A DNA stretch of 64,000 nt from positions 62,001-126,000 of the forward strand of contig JASANG010001737.1 of assembly GCA_030248215.1 (NCBI GenBank). Direction: 5' to 3'. A program made the position numbers and the translations under genes. Each line of letters starts with the position of its first letter. Within the stretch, counting starts at the first letter, position 1. Origin of the DNA: Enoplolaimus lenunculus (Eukaryota > Nematoda > Enoplea > Enoplida > Thoracostomopsidae). Shown here piece by piece: positions 34,101 to 42,133 of the stretch. A model generated the notes under the pieces. It did no database searches, was not told where the DNA came from, and worked only from the letters and a program-made list of their open reading frames with translations.

Positions 34101-36651
34101 ATTTTTGTAAACTTTATTTGCCAAATGTTAAATTTTGTCGTTGTGCTTATGGGATAGGAAGCATTAGGAATGCTCTACATATACTTATCGTGTAGAGCCG
34201 TCCGGAAGCGGACTGTCGCCACAAGTAAATAAAGTTTGTTTACAAATTGTGATGTGGTGCTATGCGCCAATTCACGTACGCTAACGACGCCGGATGGCAT
34301 TCAACTAGTGAAACGGTTTAGCGTCATCCTGACTCCATCGACATGAAATCAAACTGCATTCTGAGCTGTGTGTAGCGGCGATCGTGTCCGTTGTCAAACG
34401 AAACATCTTCTTATACCATCCCATTGTGGTATTAGGGCCGAGAAATTGAATGGGACACGAGGGATTGGTCTGATTTACGAGCAGGACCGAAACTTTTCTA
34501 AGATGGCCGTAACCTTTTTAGAGCCCTTAGTTCCCTGCCTTTTTATAATTTTTTCCAAAAGCATTTGACGACCTCAGGGTCTTGGAAAAGCTTATGGGCC
34601 GCATTGTCTACGGTCCCGTATTAGTGAATTATGGTTTGTTTGTGTTTTAGGCTGGGTCCGACGTATTTTAACGTGGCGTATTTGGACTCCGCTGTCACGG
34701 ATGACCTATGTCGCGTACATTGTACATCCGTTGGTTATTGGAGCGTTTTACATGCAAACTTACCGACCGTTTCACGTTGATCACTGGATAATGGTAAGCG
34801 GTGGCGCGTAGACATGACTTTGTAAGAAGGTCAGCGGCGGAACCAGAAATTTGTGTCACTGTTGAGACTGGCTGGCAAAAATTATGAAACGCAATTGTTA
34901 CGGTATGCATGCAATATATGTGCCATTTTTCGGAGGGGACAGAATTGTAAGATATTGACCTGACCATATTATGGCGATTTTGTTTAACCGGGGGGTGTGA
35001 ACGCCCCGCCGCTCCGTCCTCTGAATCCGCTAGTCAAGCAGGGTCACGTACTATCAAAATGTTGGCAGGGTATTTCGTGTATTATTAACTGAAAAACCCC
35101 CCAAAACCCGTGGTCAAATATGACGACGAGTGGCATGGGTCCTAAATTTCCGTATCTTTTCCATTGCCTAAATATTCGAACATTGTGAATATCAAAGTTA
35201 AAAAGGTGCGATTCTCATGTGCTACATGGCGTAGCACTACTTATATACTCTTGTCAGGTGACAAGATATATTATCACGGCTTCAAACTTGCTGATTATAA
35301 ACAGAGTCGCATTAGAAATTTGCAACGGTTCGGGAAGCGTGATGGAAAATGTTATGAAACACAGTTTTTACTGTATGCTATATATGCCATTTGAAGCGAA
35401 TTGATTATTTCAGATGTACTACTTTCTCGGCCACATCACACTGACATATTTGACAGCATTTATCATCTGCGTTGGTTTTGAACGTCCAGTCGCTGAACTG
35501 ATCCGTGTGATTTACCCGAACCAGCGTGAACCAGTCAAAGAACCACAAGATGTGTATTATTATGGACACGGCAAAGAGTGCGTTTCAACTCAATTACGTT
35601 CATGTTACTTTCAGAGGTGTCTCGTTTTCTCGCGAAATAGCAATAGAGAAGAATTTAAGGCTTGGACTTGCCTTTATGCTTAGGCTGAATCTTGTGCTGA
35701 TTTTGACGTTCAGCATCAGGTATAAGCTTAAGCTTTACGTAGGTTTAGGCTTAGGTTTGAGCTTGAAATTGTTCTTAAGGTAAGAGAAATAGGTAGTGGC
35801 TAATGCGGCATTTTGAAAATAACAGTGCCATTGTAGGCGTAGTAAAAATTTCGTGAAAGTACCTTGAGGGTACAGCTTCAACGTTCAACGAATATTTTAT
35901 GTAGTTTGCTAGTGTATTATGAGACAAGTTTCAATATCGCTGGTCTTGTACTGATCGAAATAACGGCTCCAACCACCAACAATTTGATCCCTACATTGCA
36001 AAACATGGTGAGTCAAATTGACTCTCTCCGAAATAGGCTTTTCCTGACTACATGAACTGAGTCAAAATTTGACTCTGCCAGAGTCAAGTTCGACTCAATT
36101 TGACTCTGGCGGAATCAAACTTTAACTCAGATTGTGCAGTCAGGAAAAGCCTGTTTCGGAGAGAGTCAATTTGACTCACCATTTCTTGCAGTGTAATTAC
36201 TACAGAAACGCGATTTTACAGTCAAACAAAAATCGCGCTATCACAAAATCGTATTAAAAGTATAAAATTTAGGCCGTATTAATTATAAGCGACTGACCAC
36301 TAAGCCTAAAAGCCTAAACCTACGCCTAAGCATAATTTTAAACATAAACACATACAGAAGTTTAATTCTAAGCGTAAGCCTTCTAGTAACTCCCTGGTCA
36401 TGCTGTCTTGAAAACGATGGGGCCTCTACAATTAACATTTGCTAAACATCATATTGCTCAAGCTGTTTTTAATCAGCTTTAATCATATTTTAAAGCTTAC
36501 ATTAAAGGAAAAGTTTACAAATTTAAGGCACAAAAAGACAATCTACGGCGTCGGTACACAAGCGGAACGTGGGCCATTAACCGAGACGAAGCAACCTCAG
36601 CCAAATGCCGGCACCAGCGGATCAGGAGGTCCATCTGAACCGAAGACGTAA
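21674..36651 (+). CDS. NRF-6-like (nose resistant to fluoxetine) acyltransferase-3 family protein, 17 exons
   Basis: Joining exons 21674-22127, 22610-22748, 24038-24167, 24477-24588, 24899-24992, 25316-25445, 25922-26018, 26869-27036, 28412-28613, 28879-29059, 29860-29939, 30872-30994, 32100-32229, 33872-34061, 34651-34793, 35414-35577 and 36477-36651 gives 2,712 nt, about 903 aa with no internal stop, every junction in phase. Order: signal peptide, Cys-rich extracellular NRF domain (about 90-280), first membrane span (about 310-330), linker, then the multi-span acyltransferase-3 domain with HGIR and AHSY (about 418-434), HRILR-LTP, CLGWTWYMANEMQ, KPYTR and PLSRMTY. Family members (C. elegans nrf-6, ndg-4) are membrane proteins linked genetically to lipid/yolk and drug uptake; substrate here is unknown. 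No RNA evidence was available; orthology is not assigned. Confidence 0.92.
22443..22562 (+). repeat. Family B repeat, partial copy 7 (NRF intron 1)
   Basis: Contains CTAAAATTTTCAGAA, GGCATACAAGGGTTTTCGTT, GGCAAGGTTGAAAAGTTTC and a degraded GGCTACG end, 47 bp before exon 2. Confidence 0.65.
22610..22748 (+). CDS. NRF gene exon 2: NRF core motif
   Basis: Acceptor TTGGTTTCAG. It encodes DASGAKDAGSLEGN and LWYGTYRECM, the family hallmark (D-A-S-G-K-x-x-x-G, then G-x-Y-x-E/D-C). The donor AA|GTAAGA leaves phase 2, which is completed by exon 3. Confidence 0.9.
22831..23266 (+). mobile_element. TTAGGC-carrying TIR element T, copy 3, with higher-order array (NRF intron 2)
   Basis: Termini CCAATGTATAGAACAGGGCC and CTGTTCTATACATGGGC are inverted repeats. 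The interior is a long (CCTAAG)n array, that is (TTAGGC)n on the other strand. It is broken six times by a 21-bp spacer AACCGTATGGATGAGCCAAT(T), which exists in two variants (GAGCCAATT and GAACCTATT). The flanks CACCGGTTGT and CACCAGTTGT look like a 10-bp target duplication with one mismatch. Long open frames here come from the 6-bp period and are not genes. Confidence 0.85.
23267..24037. other. Rest of NRF intron 2
   Basis: 23,640-23,700 has family-B-like fragments (CCCCTACGGGCCC, TACGGGCCTG). Otherwise nothing recognised. Confidence 0.4.
24038..24167 (+). CDS. NRF gene exon 3
   Basis: Acceptor TTTCAATTTCAG; one base completes a Lys codon, then INYKPRYCTVTY and further residues follow. The F/Y-x-G/P-x-YC element sits at the expected point of the NRF domain. 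The donor CCG|GTAAGT closes phase 0. It was found by phase logic: without it exons 2 and 4 do not join in frame. Confidence 0.85.
24250..24443. mobile_element. MITE family I, copy 1 (NRF intron 3)
   Basis: Imperfect inverted ends (CTATTTAAACGAGC..CAAGTTTTTACAGCGAG and CTGCAAAAACTTGCATGTG..AAATAG). Internal AACTTGCAGCTGC motifs are shared with 33,518-33,792. It fills most of the 309-bp intron. Confidence 0.65.
24477..24588 (+). CDS. NRF gene exon 4
   Basis: Acceptor TTTTTTTACAG. It encodes TATCLPATCHANDIAIMV, matching the family pattern G/T-x-C-x-P-x-x-C-x-x-x-D-I. The donor ACCG|GTAAGT leaves phase 1. Confidence 0.9.
24650..24800. repeat. Degenerate TTAGGC tract (NRF intron 4)
   Basis: TTAAACTCAGGCTTAGGTTTAGG and similar diverged units over about 150 bp; no clear TIRs. 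Confidence 0.5.
24899..24992 (+). CDS. NRF gene exon 5
   Basis: Acceptor TTTTTTTCTAG. Encodes a short Cys-bearing loop (SKMCLADEQFVDCADEYRV) at the end of the NRF domain. The donor TT|GTAAGT leaves phase 2. Confidence 0.85.
25171..25285 (+). repeat. Family B repeat, partial copy 8 (NRF intron 5)
   Basis: GTAGTCAGCTCACCTTGC to GTTGAAAATTATCTAGAG; the C-rich 3' half is missing. It ends about 30 bp before exon 6. Confidence 0.7.
25316..25445 (+). CDS. NRF gene exon 6: first transmembrane span
   Basis: Acceptor TTTTGTTTCAG. Encodes the hydrophobic segment VILSLWFILIVAGTLYSFVY followed by a basic cytosolic stretch. The donor CAG|GTACTG (phase 0) is not the strongest form, and the frame stays open to 25,490, so an alternative longer exon is possible. 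Confidence 0.85.
25922..26018 (+). CDS. NRF gene exon 7: linker
   Basis: Acceptor TTTAATTTTAG, donor TTGG|GTACGT. Encodes a polar linker (NRMHEVNGSVGNSIVS). It is not conserved in the family, but phases 0 in and 1 out join exons 6 and 8 exactly. Confidence 0.75.
26869..27036 (+). CDS. NRF gene exon 8: start of acyltransferase-3 domain
   Basis: Acceptor TTTTTTACGTTTCAG. Encodes ILLAFSVSRNCARLL then AIHGIRVITNLWLILAHSYF, the domain's opening signature (family: LHG-I-R-x-x-S-x-x-W-V-x-x-GH-T/S-Y). The His of AHSY is kept; the usual Gly before it is Ala. Donor GTTG|GTAAGT, phase 1. Confidence 0.92.
27425..27790. repeat. Dispersed repeat family R, copy 3 (NRF intron 8)
   Basis: Carries the TAACTCGTGAACCAAGCATT.., CTGGAATGATCAGA and TGAGTGAACGCCGGCTGAG blocks of the family, diverged from copies 2 and 4. 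Confidence 0.5.
27900..28406 (+). mobile_element. Helentron-like element, copy A2; its 3' end abuts NRF exon 9
   Basis: 5' block GAACGAAGCGAAACTC..GGAGTTTCGCGAAGCG, then GTCCGTCCGTCC, about two internal units, the subterminal GAGCTTCGCTCAAT, the GTAGT-CCC-ACTAC hairpin and terminal GACTGG. The next bases, TTATAG, end in the AG that precedes NRF exon 9, so the acceptor's upstream region is transposon sequence. Confidence 0.8.
28412..28613 (+). CDS. NRF gene exon 9
   Basis: Encodes NASVGADTFFLLSG (family: N-x-x-x-S-V-D-T-F-F-x-L-S-G) and YWAWYYLHRILR, the RxxR-bearing loop. The acceptor GGTTATAG lacks a pyrimidine tract and lies 5 bp past transposon A2. The donor AG|GTTAGT leaves phase 2. Confidence 0.9.
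28879..29059 (+). CDS. NRF gene exon 10
   Basis: Acceptor ACTTTTAG. It continues HRILR with LTPVYMIIIALTVLFPFLAY, a membrane span, then a Cys-bearing loop (FANCRSVWWTNLLYVNNF). Donor CCG|GTAAGC, phase 0. Confidence 0.92.
29115..29705 (+). repeat. ~22-copy tandem array of acceptor-like units (NRF intron 10)
   Basis: Units of about 24-30 bp, GTTTGCAGTATATGTTTGTTTGT with TA/GT-rich variation. Each carries TTTGCAG, a good 3' splice site match. I count about 22 such AGs before the exon 11 acceptor at 29,859. The array is open in many frames on both strands because it is stop-poor and periodic; those frames are not genes. Confidence 0.9.
29860..29939 (+). CDS. NRF gene exon 11
   Basis: Acceptor TTGTTTCAG. 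Encodes CLGWTWYMANEMQFYVLAP and the start of a membrane span, matching the family's C-x-G-W-S-W-Y-L-A-x-D-M-Q-F-Y. Donor CT|GTAAGT, phase 2. Confidence 0.93.
30430..30550. repeat. Degenerate TTAGGC tract (NRF intron 11)
   Basis: Diverged TAAGCCTAAG / TAAGCGTAAG units; no TIRs seen. Confidence 0.5.
30655..30808 (+). mobile_element. TTAGGC-carrying TIR element T, copy 4 (NRF intron 11)
   Basis: Termini CCAATGTAAAGAACAGGGTC and GCCCCTGATCTTTACAT, with a short CCTAAG array. AAATTT on both sides is a possible target duplication. It is very close in layout to copy 1 at 6,117-6,287. Confidence 0.7.
30872..30994 (+). CDS. NRF gene exon 12
   Basis: Acceptor TTATTTGTAG. Encodes FPIVGFVLTLTAGGASCLL, a membrane span, then a short loop. 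Donor TT|GTAAGT, phase 2. Confidence 0.88.
31330..31440. repeat. Degenerate TTAGGC tract (NRF intron 12)
   Basis: TTTAGGCTCAAGTTTAGG-type diverged units. Just upstream, 31,226-31,246 is a GGCCGGC palindrome cluster. Confidence 0.5.
31578..31690. repeat. GTT trinucleotide microsatellite (NRF intron 12)
   Basis: GTT/TTTG-rich simple repeat, giving spurious Asn/Thr/Lys-rich open frames on the - strand. Confidence 0.85.
32100..32229 (+). CDS. NRF gene exon 13
   Basis: Acceptor TTTTGGTTTCAG. Encodes FYKYVYVKPYTRCAP and FLIGILVGYLL, the family's Y-x-K-P-Y-T-R-x-x-P-Y-L-x-G motif. Ends RNGIRLIK at AAG|GTAAAT, phase 0. Its last 35 bp are the first unit of the 114-bp array that follows. Confidence 0.92.
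32195..32647 (+). repeat. 114-bp tandem array that copies an exon end and its splice donor four times
   Basis: Four nearly identical units with an exact 114-bp period. Each contains GAAACGGAATTCGCCTGATT followed by AAG|GTAAAT, so donors stand at 32,230, 32,344, 32,458 and 32,572. The first unit's left part is the 3' end of exon 13; the rest is intronic. Reading past the first donor meets an in-frame TAA after three codons, so later donors would truncate the protein. High identity suggests recent duplication. Confidence 0.95.
32648..33517. other. Rest of NRF intron 13, 5' part
   Basis: No exon or shared repeat recognised. Confidence 0.4.
33518..33792. mobile_element. MITE family I, copy 2 (NRF intron 13)
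   Basis: Inverted ends CCCTATTCACACGTGCAA and TTGCACGTGTGAATAGGG. The subterminal TTGC(G/T)GCGAGAACTTG motif and internal AGCTGCAAGTT repeats match copy 1. It ends 79 bp before exon 14. Confidence 0.85.
33872..34061 (+). CDS. NRF gene exon 14
   Basis: Acceptor TTTTAATTTCAG. Encodes CFSIISWVASTVLCGGVLF and VYGGIHRGLWSIGVAIVLF (family: x-R-x-x-W-A-x-x-x-A-x-x-V), ending CAHQHG, the usual C-x-x-G-x-G-G site before an exon boundary. The frame has no ATG, so it was found by phase. Donor GGCG|GTATGG, phase 1. Confidence 0.88.
34651..34793 (+). CDS. NRF gene exon 15
   Basis: Acceptor TTTGTGTTTTAG. Encodes GWVRRILTWRIWTPLSRMTY and AYIVHPLVIG, a close match to the family's late motif (L-x-W-x-x-x-x-P-L-S-R-L-T-Y-x-x-Y-L-x-H). 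Donor ATG|GTAAGC, phase 0. Confidence 0.93.
35414..35577 (+). CDS. NRF gene exon 16: last membrane span
   Basis: Acceptor TTGATTATTTCAG. Encodes MYYFLGHITLTYLTAFIICV then FERPVAELIRVIYP, the terminal span and the conserved E-x-P. The donor AAAGA|GTGCGT is weak. If unused, the frame runs to a stop at 35,683 and gives a different tail. Confidence 0.85.
35655..35785. repeat. Degenerate TTAGGC tract (NRF intron 16)
   Basis: TTAGGCTGA.., GTAGGTTTAGGCTTAGG-type units over about 130 bp. Confidence 0.5.
35994..36193. mobile_element. 200-bp MITE F with splice-site-like termini, TA target duplication (NRF intron 16)
   Basis: Inverted ends of about 50 bp: the left includes CATTGCAAAACATGGTGAGTC, the right inverts to CACTGCAAGAAATGGTGAG, then both read AAATTGACTCTCTCCGAAA. 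TA flanks both sides (35,992-35,993 and 36,194-36,195), as in Tc1/mariner-type MITEs. The left end holds ATG|GTGAGT (36,008) and the right end TTTCTTGCAG (to 36,191), a donor and an acceptor about 184 bp apart. No coding capacity. Confidence 0.9.
36477..36651 (+). CDS. NRF gene exon 17: hydrophilic C-terminal tail
   Basis: Acceptor GCTGTTTTTAATCAG at 36,476, phase 2 from exon 16. Ends in a polar tail (KKTIYGVGTQAERGPLTETK, then GTSGSGGPSEPKT) and TAA at 36,649-36,651. A second, in-phase but non-YAG acceptor (ATTTAAG) at 36,527 would drop 17 codons and give 886 aa. Which one is used cannot be told from the sequence. Confidence 0.6.
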
Positions 36652-37091
36652 AATAGCCTCGCATTCAAAGCCATGGTTCAATTTTACAGAGTGAAAAGTT
36701 TCAACAGCGTTTTCAATTGCTAAAATTTAAAATTGGAGCTTAATCATAGTGATAATGACGAAGCTTTGACTGGCGGCAAGATTAAAGAAGTTTTCGAGCG
36801 AACGACAACAGTTGGGATATCGGCAAGTTTTTGAGATTAAGCATAGACAATTTGTTCGGACGAAGGAATGAACGTAGATGAGTGGGTGTCCGCACTGAAG
36901 AACGCGCAATGCCGGAGTTCATAGAGTTCGTACCCAAACAGATGTAAGCCAAGTTTCAGCGCAGTTTGTGAGTGAGTAACATCTACTGGTGTGTTTCAGT
37001 TTTAATCGCTGCGTTTGTGTGTTTTCGCAGAGTTTCTGGGTGCCACTGTAGTTTACATTTGGCTGCGGACACCCATCGTTAGCTTTAGTTG

Positions 37092-37097
37092 AATAAA
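37092..37097 (+). promoter_or_regulatory. Candidate polyadenylation signal of the NRF gene
   Basis: AATAAA about 440 bp after the stop, followed by a T-rich stretch; the best canonical signal seen downstream of the stop. Confidence 0.35.
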
Positions 37098-37186
37098 CAA
37101 TTTTTGTATTGACATCTATTATATGCGATCTAGAAATTGTGTACATTTTTGGCATTAAATTGATTATTATGGCTTCGGATCAGGTG

Positions 37187-37347
37187 TGTAGCCAGCTCAC
37201 CTTGTTAGGGTGGGCTAAATATTTTTCAGGAGGGGCAGTCAAGGGTTTTCAATGAGTTACACACAAGGTTGAAAATTTTCTAAGGAGGTCCAAAATGTTA
37301 CTAGGGGGGCTGAGCCCCCCTCTGGCCCCCCTTTGGCTACGGGCCCG
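37187..37347 (+). repeat. Family B repeat, copy 9 (best-preserved)
   Basis: TAGCCAGCTCACCTTGTTAG to TTTGGCTACGGGCCCGC with every internal block present, including GGGGGGCTGAGCCCCCC, a perfect palindrome. Confidence 0.85.
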
Positions 37348-38927
37348 CTTCGAATCTTGCTAAATAACGTTTTGCCTGATATATAAAACTGTTTGACTCA
37401 GGGACGTGTTGGCTTAGCTTCGAGTGCAGTATGTCTGTTCGGATCTTGAAATTAATAACTGGTACTACGTGCTACAGTGATTTGGAAACATTCTACACGA
37501 ACCGATACAAAACCTATACGTTTGAATTTTACACTTTTCCGCTCTCGGAACAAAACTTATACTTCGATATGTTGAAATATGAAGCTTTCGTTGCTTAATA
37601 CTGTTCGTATTGTATGGTCTTGTTTTTTGTAGTTTTGTGTATTATTTGACTGACGTATAATTGTAATTATTGTAATATTTTTTGTTAAATCTTATATACA
37701 CTTATTATATTATAGTTTCGGGGTCTTTTACATCTTTCCCCTGCAGCTGGCGTATACCAACAAATGGTCAAGTTTGGCATATTTGTGCATATCTGAACTT
37801 CTCAAGACCACTCTTAATCGTTCCACTCCCAAATTTGAATTTTAGTTCAATTTTAGAAGAGCTTCGGCCGCTCTTTTTTATATTATTCTACAGCTTAGGT
37901 TCTCCTGTTTGTTGTCGTGTTTATATTATTCTGTGTAATTTGCAAAGCTGAGTCGAAATGCTGTTGCTGTTATGCAAATTGCAAATACAATTGAATTATA
38001 GTCAAATTAGCAACAAGTTCGAGGCAGATCAATTTGTGTAAAATATAAAATAGTTACTTTGTCGACAATATTTCAGTCGTTTATGTGCATTTTTATCTGT
38101 AATTTTTGGGTACATATTATCGTAAATGGTACTATTATGGATAGTTTGTAGTAGCTATGTACTTTAGTGACCCGAGTTAGTGAGGGAAGAGTCCCACGTA
38201 TCTATTTTGGTTCTGAATCAATATGAGTCGATTTCTTGAATTTGAGTCTGTAATGCATAGAGTTCAAAACTACTAATTAGGTCGTACACCATAAACGTCA
38301 GTTATCCTAGATTGCGCGAAATGCATTACTGACCAAATTAAGCTCAGTTCACAATTTGATTGTTAGTCAATGTTTACTGCTACCCATATTCGCAACAACA
38401 TACTCAAGTCTTAAAATTATATTCCTTAGAGTAACAAATTTAAACTGTAGAAAATGGCTGACATAAGTTAAAAGTGGGTGGTCCAGATAACTTGAACTAG
38501 ATTGAAAAATAAATAACAGTCTTCAACCGAATAGCGAAGGGGCTAGTATATGAAAAGACGAAATTAACATCAGTCATCACATTTCCCTTTCGTTACGGCC
38601 GCTACAGTAATTATTGCAGAGAAGAAATTTTTCAAATATATTAAAAAATATGTAGGCTTATCGGAGCAGTTTGCGGTTGCTGATCGGTGTTGATTTGCGT
38701 AACATCGTTAGCCCTGAGATAAAGAATATACAAATCTGTAATTTCAAAAGTAGATATGGGTGGGTAAACTTTTTCAATAGGTGACTCAGCTTGTGAACCC
38801 ACTTCGCTGGGAGTCAATTGCAATCTGCTGCACCCTGGTGTTTGCTATTTTTTTTAAATCCGTGATATGATACTTTTGTCGCTACTGTTGAGCTTAATGT
38901 CATGTGGTATCTGGATGTGTTTAATGA
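37348..38927. other. Non-genic stretch, nothing recognised
   Basis: AT-rich, short open frames only. 38,165-38,195 (GTGACCCGAGTTAGTGAGG) faintly resembles a MITE J terminus. Confidence 0.45.
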
Positions 38928-39330
38928 GGTCCATGTATAGAACAGTTTCCTCAATATTGACCTAAGCCTTAATCGCCTAGCCAGGGATTTTTGTCGGGTT
39001 CAGACCTCCAATCTATGAAACAAGAAAGGTTTTGTGATTATTGCATCTAATACTGAAACAACCTTTAACTTGTCGCTCGCTTCGCCTGCGATGTGCATTT
39101 GTTAGTTTTACACATACGGTAATGGCGTGACTTTGTGATCTAACGGTTGAAACACCTTTTCGAAAAAATTTTCGCTGCCTAAACTCATCTCAATTGAAAA
39201 TCCTGGCTACGCAATTGCTAACTGTAAGCCTAAGCCTAAGCCAAGCCTAAGCCTAAGCAAAAGCCTAAGCCTAAGCCTAAGCCTTATCCTAAGCCATTGC
39301 GACTTTGTTCTGGTTCTGTTCTATGCATAG
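38928..39330. mobile_element. TTAGGC-carrying element T, copy 5, decayed
   Basis: The left-type terminus GGTCCATGTATAGAACAG is at 38,928 and a right-type CTGTTCTATGCATAG at 39,318-39,332. The CCTAAG array lies only near the right end (39,220-39,295). The middle is unrelated, so this may be one enlarged element or two fragments. Confidence 0.45.
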
Positions 39331-39750
39331 ACGTATTTTGTATCACGTGTTGAAATATATTTATTTTGTTTTGTACTTCGACTTCAAAAAATAACTTTTT
39401 CATGCGGGGCATTCGATCACATGTTCAGGAAATAGTTTCTAGTAATCAATATGGTTGCAAATTTGCAACCCTAAAATATGCCTCACAAAACTTTTAAAGA
39501 ATGGGTTCTAGTTTGCATATATATGCTGTCTCTTGTCTATATATGAAACAAAAACAATAATTACAACAGCTGGGACACTACCCAAAATACATATGTGGGT
39601 CATTCCAGCTTTAATTATATAGATATGGCTTGTGATTGCTAAACATTTAATTGGCTAAACCAAAAAAGTAGAAACAAGTATCGGATTTAGAAATAACATT
39701 ACTTTTTATACACTAAATTAATACTAGCAGTAGGCCTCATCAAATTTTTT
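39331..39750. other. Non-genic stretch, nothing recognised
   Basis: Very AT-rich, no features seen. Confidence 0.4.
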
Positions 39751-39964
39751 GGCCCATGTTACTTTAAGGGTCGTTCAGGTTTCTGGCGGGTCTATAAAAG
39801 AGTAGGTTTAGATTCTAGATTACATTTTTTGCTTAGACTTAGGCTTAGGCTTATGCTTAGGCTTAAGAACACATTTTTGCAACACTTAGGCCTCAACACT
39901 TAGGCCTAGGCTTAGGCTTAGTAATACGCTTAATCTACTGTTATGCCCCTAAAAGTAACTGGCC
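39751..39964. mobile_element. TTAGGC-carrying TIR element T, copy 6 (variant termini), long flanking duplication
   Basis: Termini GGCCCATGTTACTTTAAGG and GCCCCTAAAAGTAACTGGCC as in copy 2, with TTAGGC arrays inside. The flanks read GGCCTCATCAAATTTTTT (left) and GGCATCATCAAATTTTTT (right), an 18-bp direct repeat with one mismatch, much longer than the roughly 6-10 bp of other copies. Confidence 0.75.
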
Positions 39965-41696
39965 GGCATCATCAAATTTTTTCATATCGTTCAGTTAGAT
40001 ATGGTAATTATTTCTTCAGTATCAGATTTGAAAACTAGCGGTACACGCAGAAAGATTCTGGAGAGTCTAGGGAAATGCAGTTTTACTTCAAAACAATGCC
40101 CTGTCTGTGTCTTTATACTGTCCGAATGTATACAACGTATGCATTATTTCATTGTAATAAAATCATTTTGTATAATTTTGTGCGAAATTTCCTATTAAAT
40201 TGACTAAAATCGAATTAAAGTCCGATTAGTGTATTTTAAAGGGTGAGCAGTTGCCAGCACTGTCACGGATGTTGATAATACACGGAGGCTTCCCGCTCCT
40301 CTTGGTCCCAGTAAACAAAAATATTTTCAACCGCTTAAACTACTCAACAAAATATGTAACAACTTTCGGTTACTTGTACAAAGATGGTAAAAAATCTGCG
40401 CTTCATGCCGAAATTGAATGTAATTTTGGGGATATCCGTTTGCGGTAAAAATTGGTATTCGTTTCGGTTTTACAAATAATGGAATTGTGTTATTTTTACG
40501 TTCAAAATTAGTTCTAAAGCACGTATATATCTGGCAATTTTTCGTTACAGATACGCTGCAATTGTAGCCCGGTTAATAATATTTGCACGCCTCTGCTGTG
40601 GTACAAATATAAAACATCTTTGAAACTGGCCCATGTATAGAACAGGCTTCACCAATTTCCCGGGTAATATCCCAATTTCCCAAAATTGGGTATATGTAAT
40701 ATACCAAGCTCACAAAATAGCAATTTCACGGATAGTATCCTAAGCTCCCAAAATGGCAATATCACGTGTAATATTCCAATTTTCGTTGCGAAATCCAAAT
40801 ATCCTGTTGAAATCAGTATTGGCTTGGGCTGTCAGAGTCCGGCTTAGACTTTTTTCACAGGCTATTCAGATATTTAGGTTTAGAGGGGAGTTTAGCCTTA
40901 AGCTTGAGCCTGAGCTCATAGACTGAAGTTTAAGTCAGGTGAAGCAAGCTTTAGGTTCGCGCGTAGGCTTTAAGGCTCCATAGGCAGACGGATGCTGGGG
41001 GGTGAGGTTACACCCCTGTGTACCCAAATTGGCACTTTTTATTTCCCCACACTTGCGACTAAAAATATTTTCTTTAATTGCTTTTTCAGGGGGGCTGTCG
41101 CCCCCGCACCGCCACACAACTAAAATTCATTTTTCGTGCAAAATTTTTGACTGTGTCATTACAGCTTTTGTGAGAACCACTCAGTGGGGAACTTTTGAGG
41201 CGGCATCCTGTCATACTTTATGGTGCATTCCGAACAGGGGCGCTGCCAAGATTTAGTTATTTCGTATTTATAGGGTAGCGCAATTTTTTAACGAAAAAAC
41301 TCAATATATCAATTAAAATAAATGAGCAACGAACAACAAAATTACGGTTTAAATTTAGTAAAAACGAACAATCAAGACCCGATTGCACGAAATTTCCATT
41401 TCCCGGGTATCCCAATTTCCCGAAATTCCAATTTCCCGAAATCCTGAGTAAAAACCAATTTTCAAATGCGAAAAAAATTTTCAATACCAAAAATACCGGA
41501 AAATTCCTGTGAAAAAATACAGGATTCATTACCAAAACCGGATAGTGAAAAATGCCGGAATTCCCTACCGGAACCGGAGTTTCGGATGCACCCTGCTAAA
41601 TAACGCATTTGAAATAATGATTTCATAGTCCGCTCAGCAATTGTGCTTGACGCTGGAGCCCGAAAGGTAACACGTTTTGTGTGGATAGTGCAATAC
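39965..41696. other. Non-genic stretch with decayed T and E family pieces
   Basis: 40,623-40,645 has a T-type left terminus (GGCCCATGTATAGAACAGG) with a decayed TTAGGC-like zone at 40,865-40,970. 41,395-41,594 is rich in TTTCCCGGGTA / ATTTCCCGAAAT and ends GGAACCGGAGTTTCGGATGC ACCCTG, an E-family right end. No gene supported. Confidence 0.45.
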
Positions 41697-42133
41697 TGTA
41701 GTGACCCGAATAAGAGGGGGGACTGATATTTATTTGGCCTCTTCAGAGGGTACCCCCCTTGTAATTCGGTTACGGACTGTTATTCATTTTTAACCTACGC
41801 TCCGCCGCCCTTCGTTACTGATATATATCCGGTACTGCAATTATCCGTTGAATCAAACGTTTATTTGTCTTGTGTCAATAGCTTGAGTGTGATAATACAA
41901 GGTATACTTAGGAATATACTTTAAAAATTTACGTACGCTTTAAAGTTTCGAACCCAAATTATGGTCCTGGAGTCATTTGTGTACAGTTAGGGTTAATTGA
42001 CATTTATGGACTCTGATTAGGGCTTTGGGACTCTATCCGCTTACAGACTCTTATTAGGGATACGGACTCCAACTGATTCGGACTCAAAATGGGGATCCCC
42101 CGCTTATTGCCCCCCTCTTATTCGGGTCAATAC
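41697..42133. mobile_element. TIR MITE family J, complete copy, TA target duplication
   Basis: Left end CTGTAGTGACCCGAATAAG and right end CTTATTCGGGTCAATACAG are inverted repeats flanked by TA. The interior repeats GGACTC motifs (ATTTATGGACTCT, TACGGACTCC) and has G- and C-runs inside each end. Non-coding. The partial copy at 6,880-7,100 shares the right two thirds. Confidence 0.8.
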
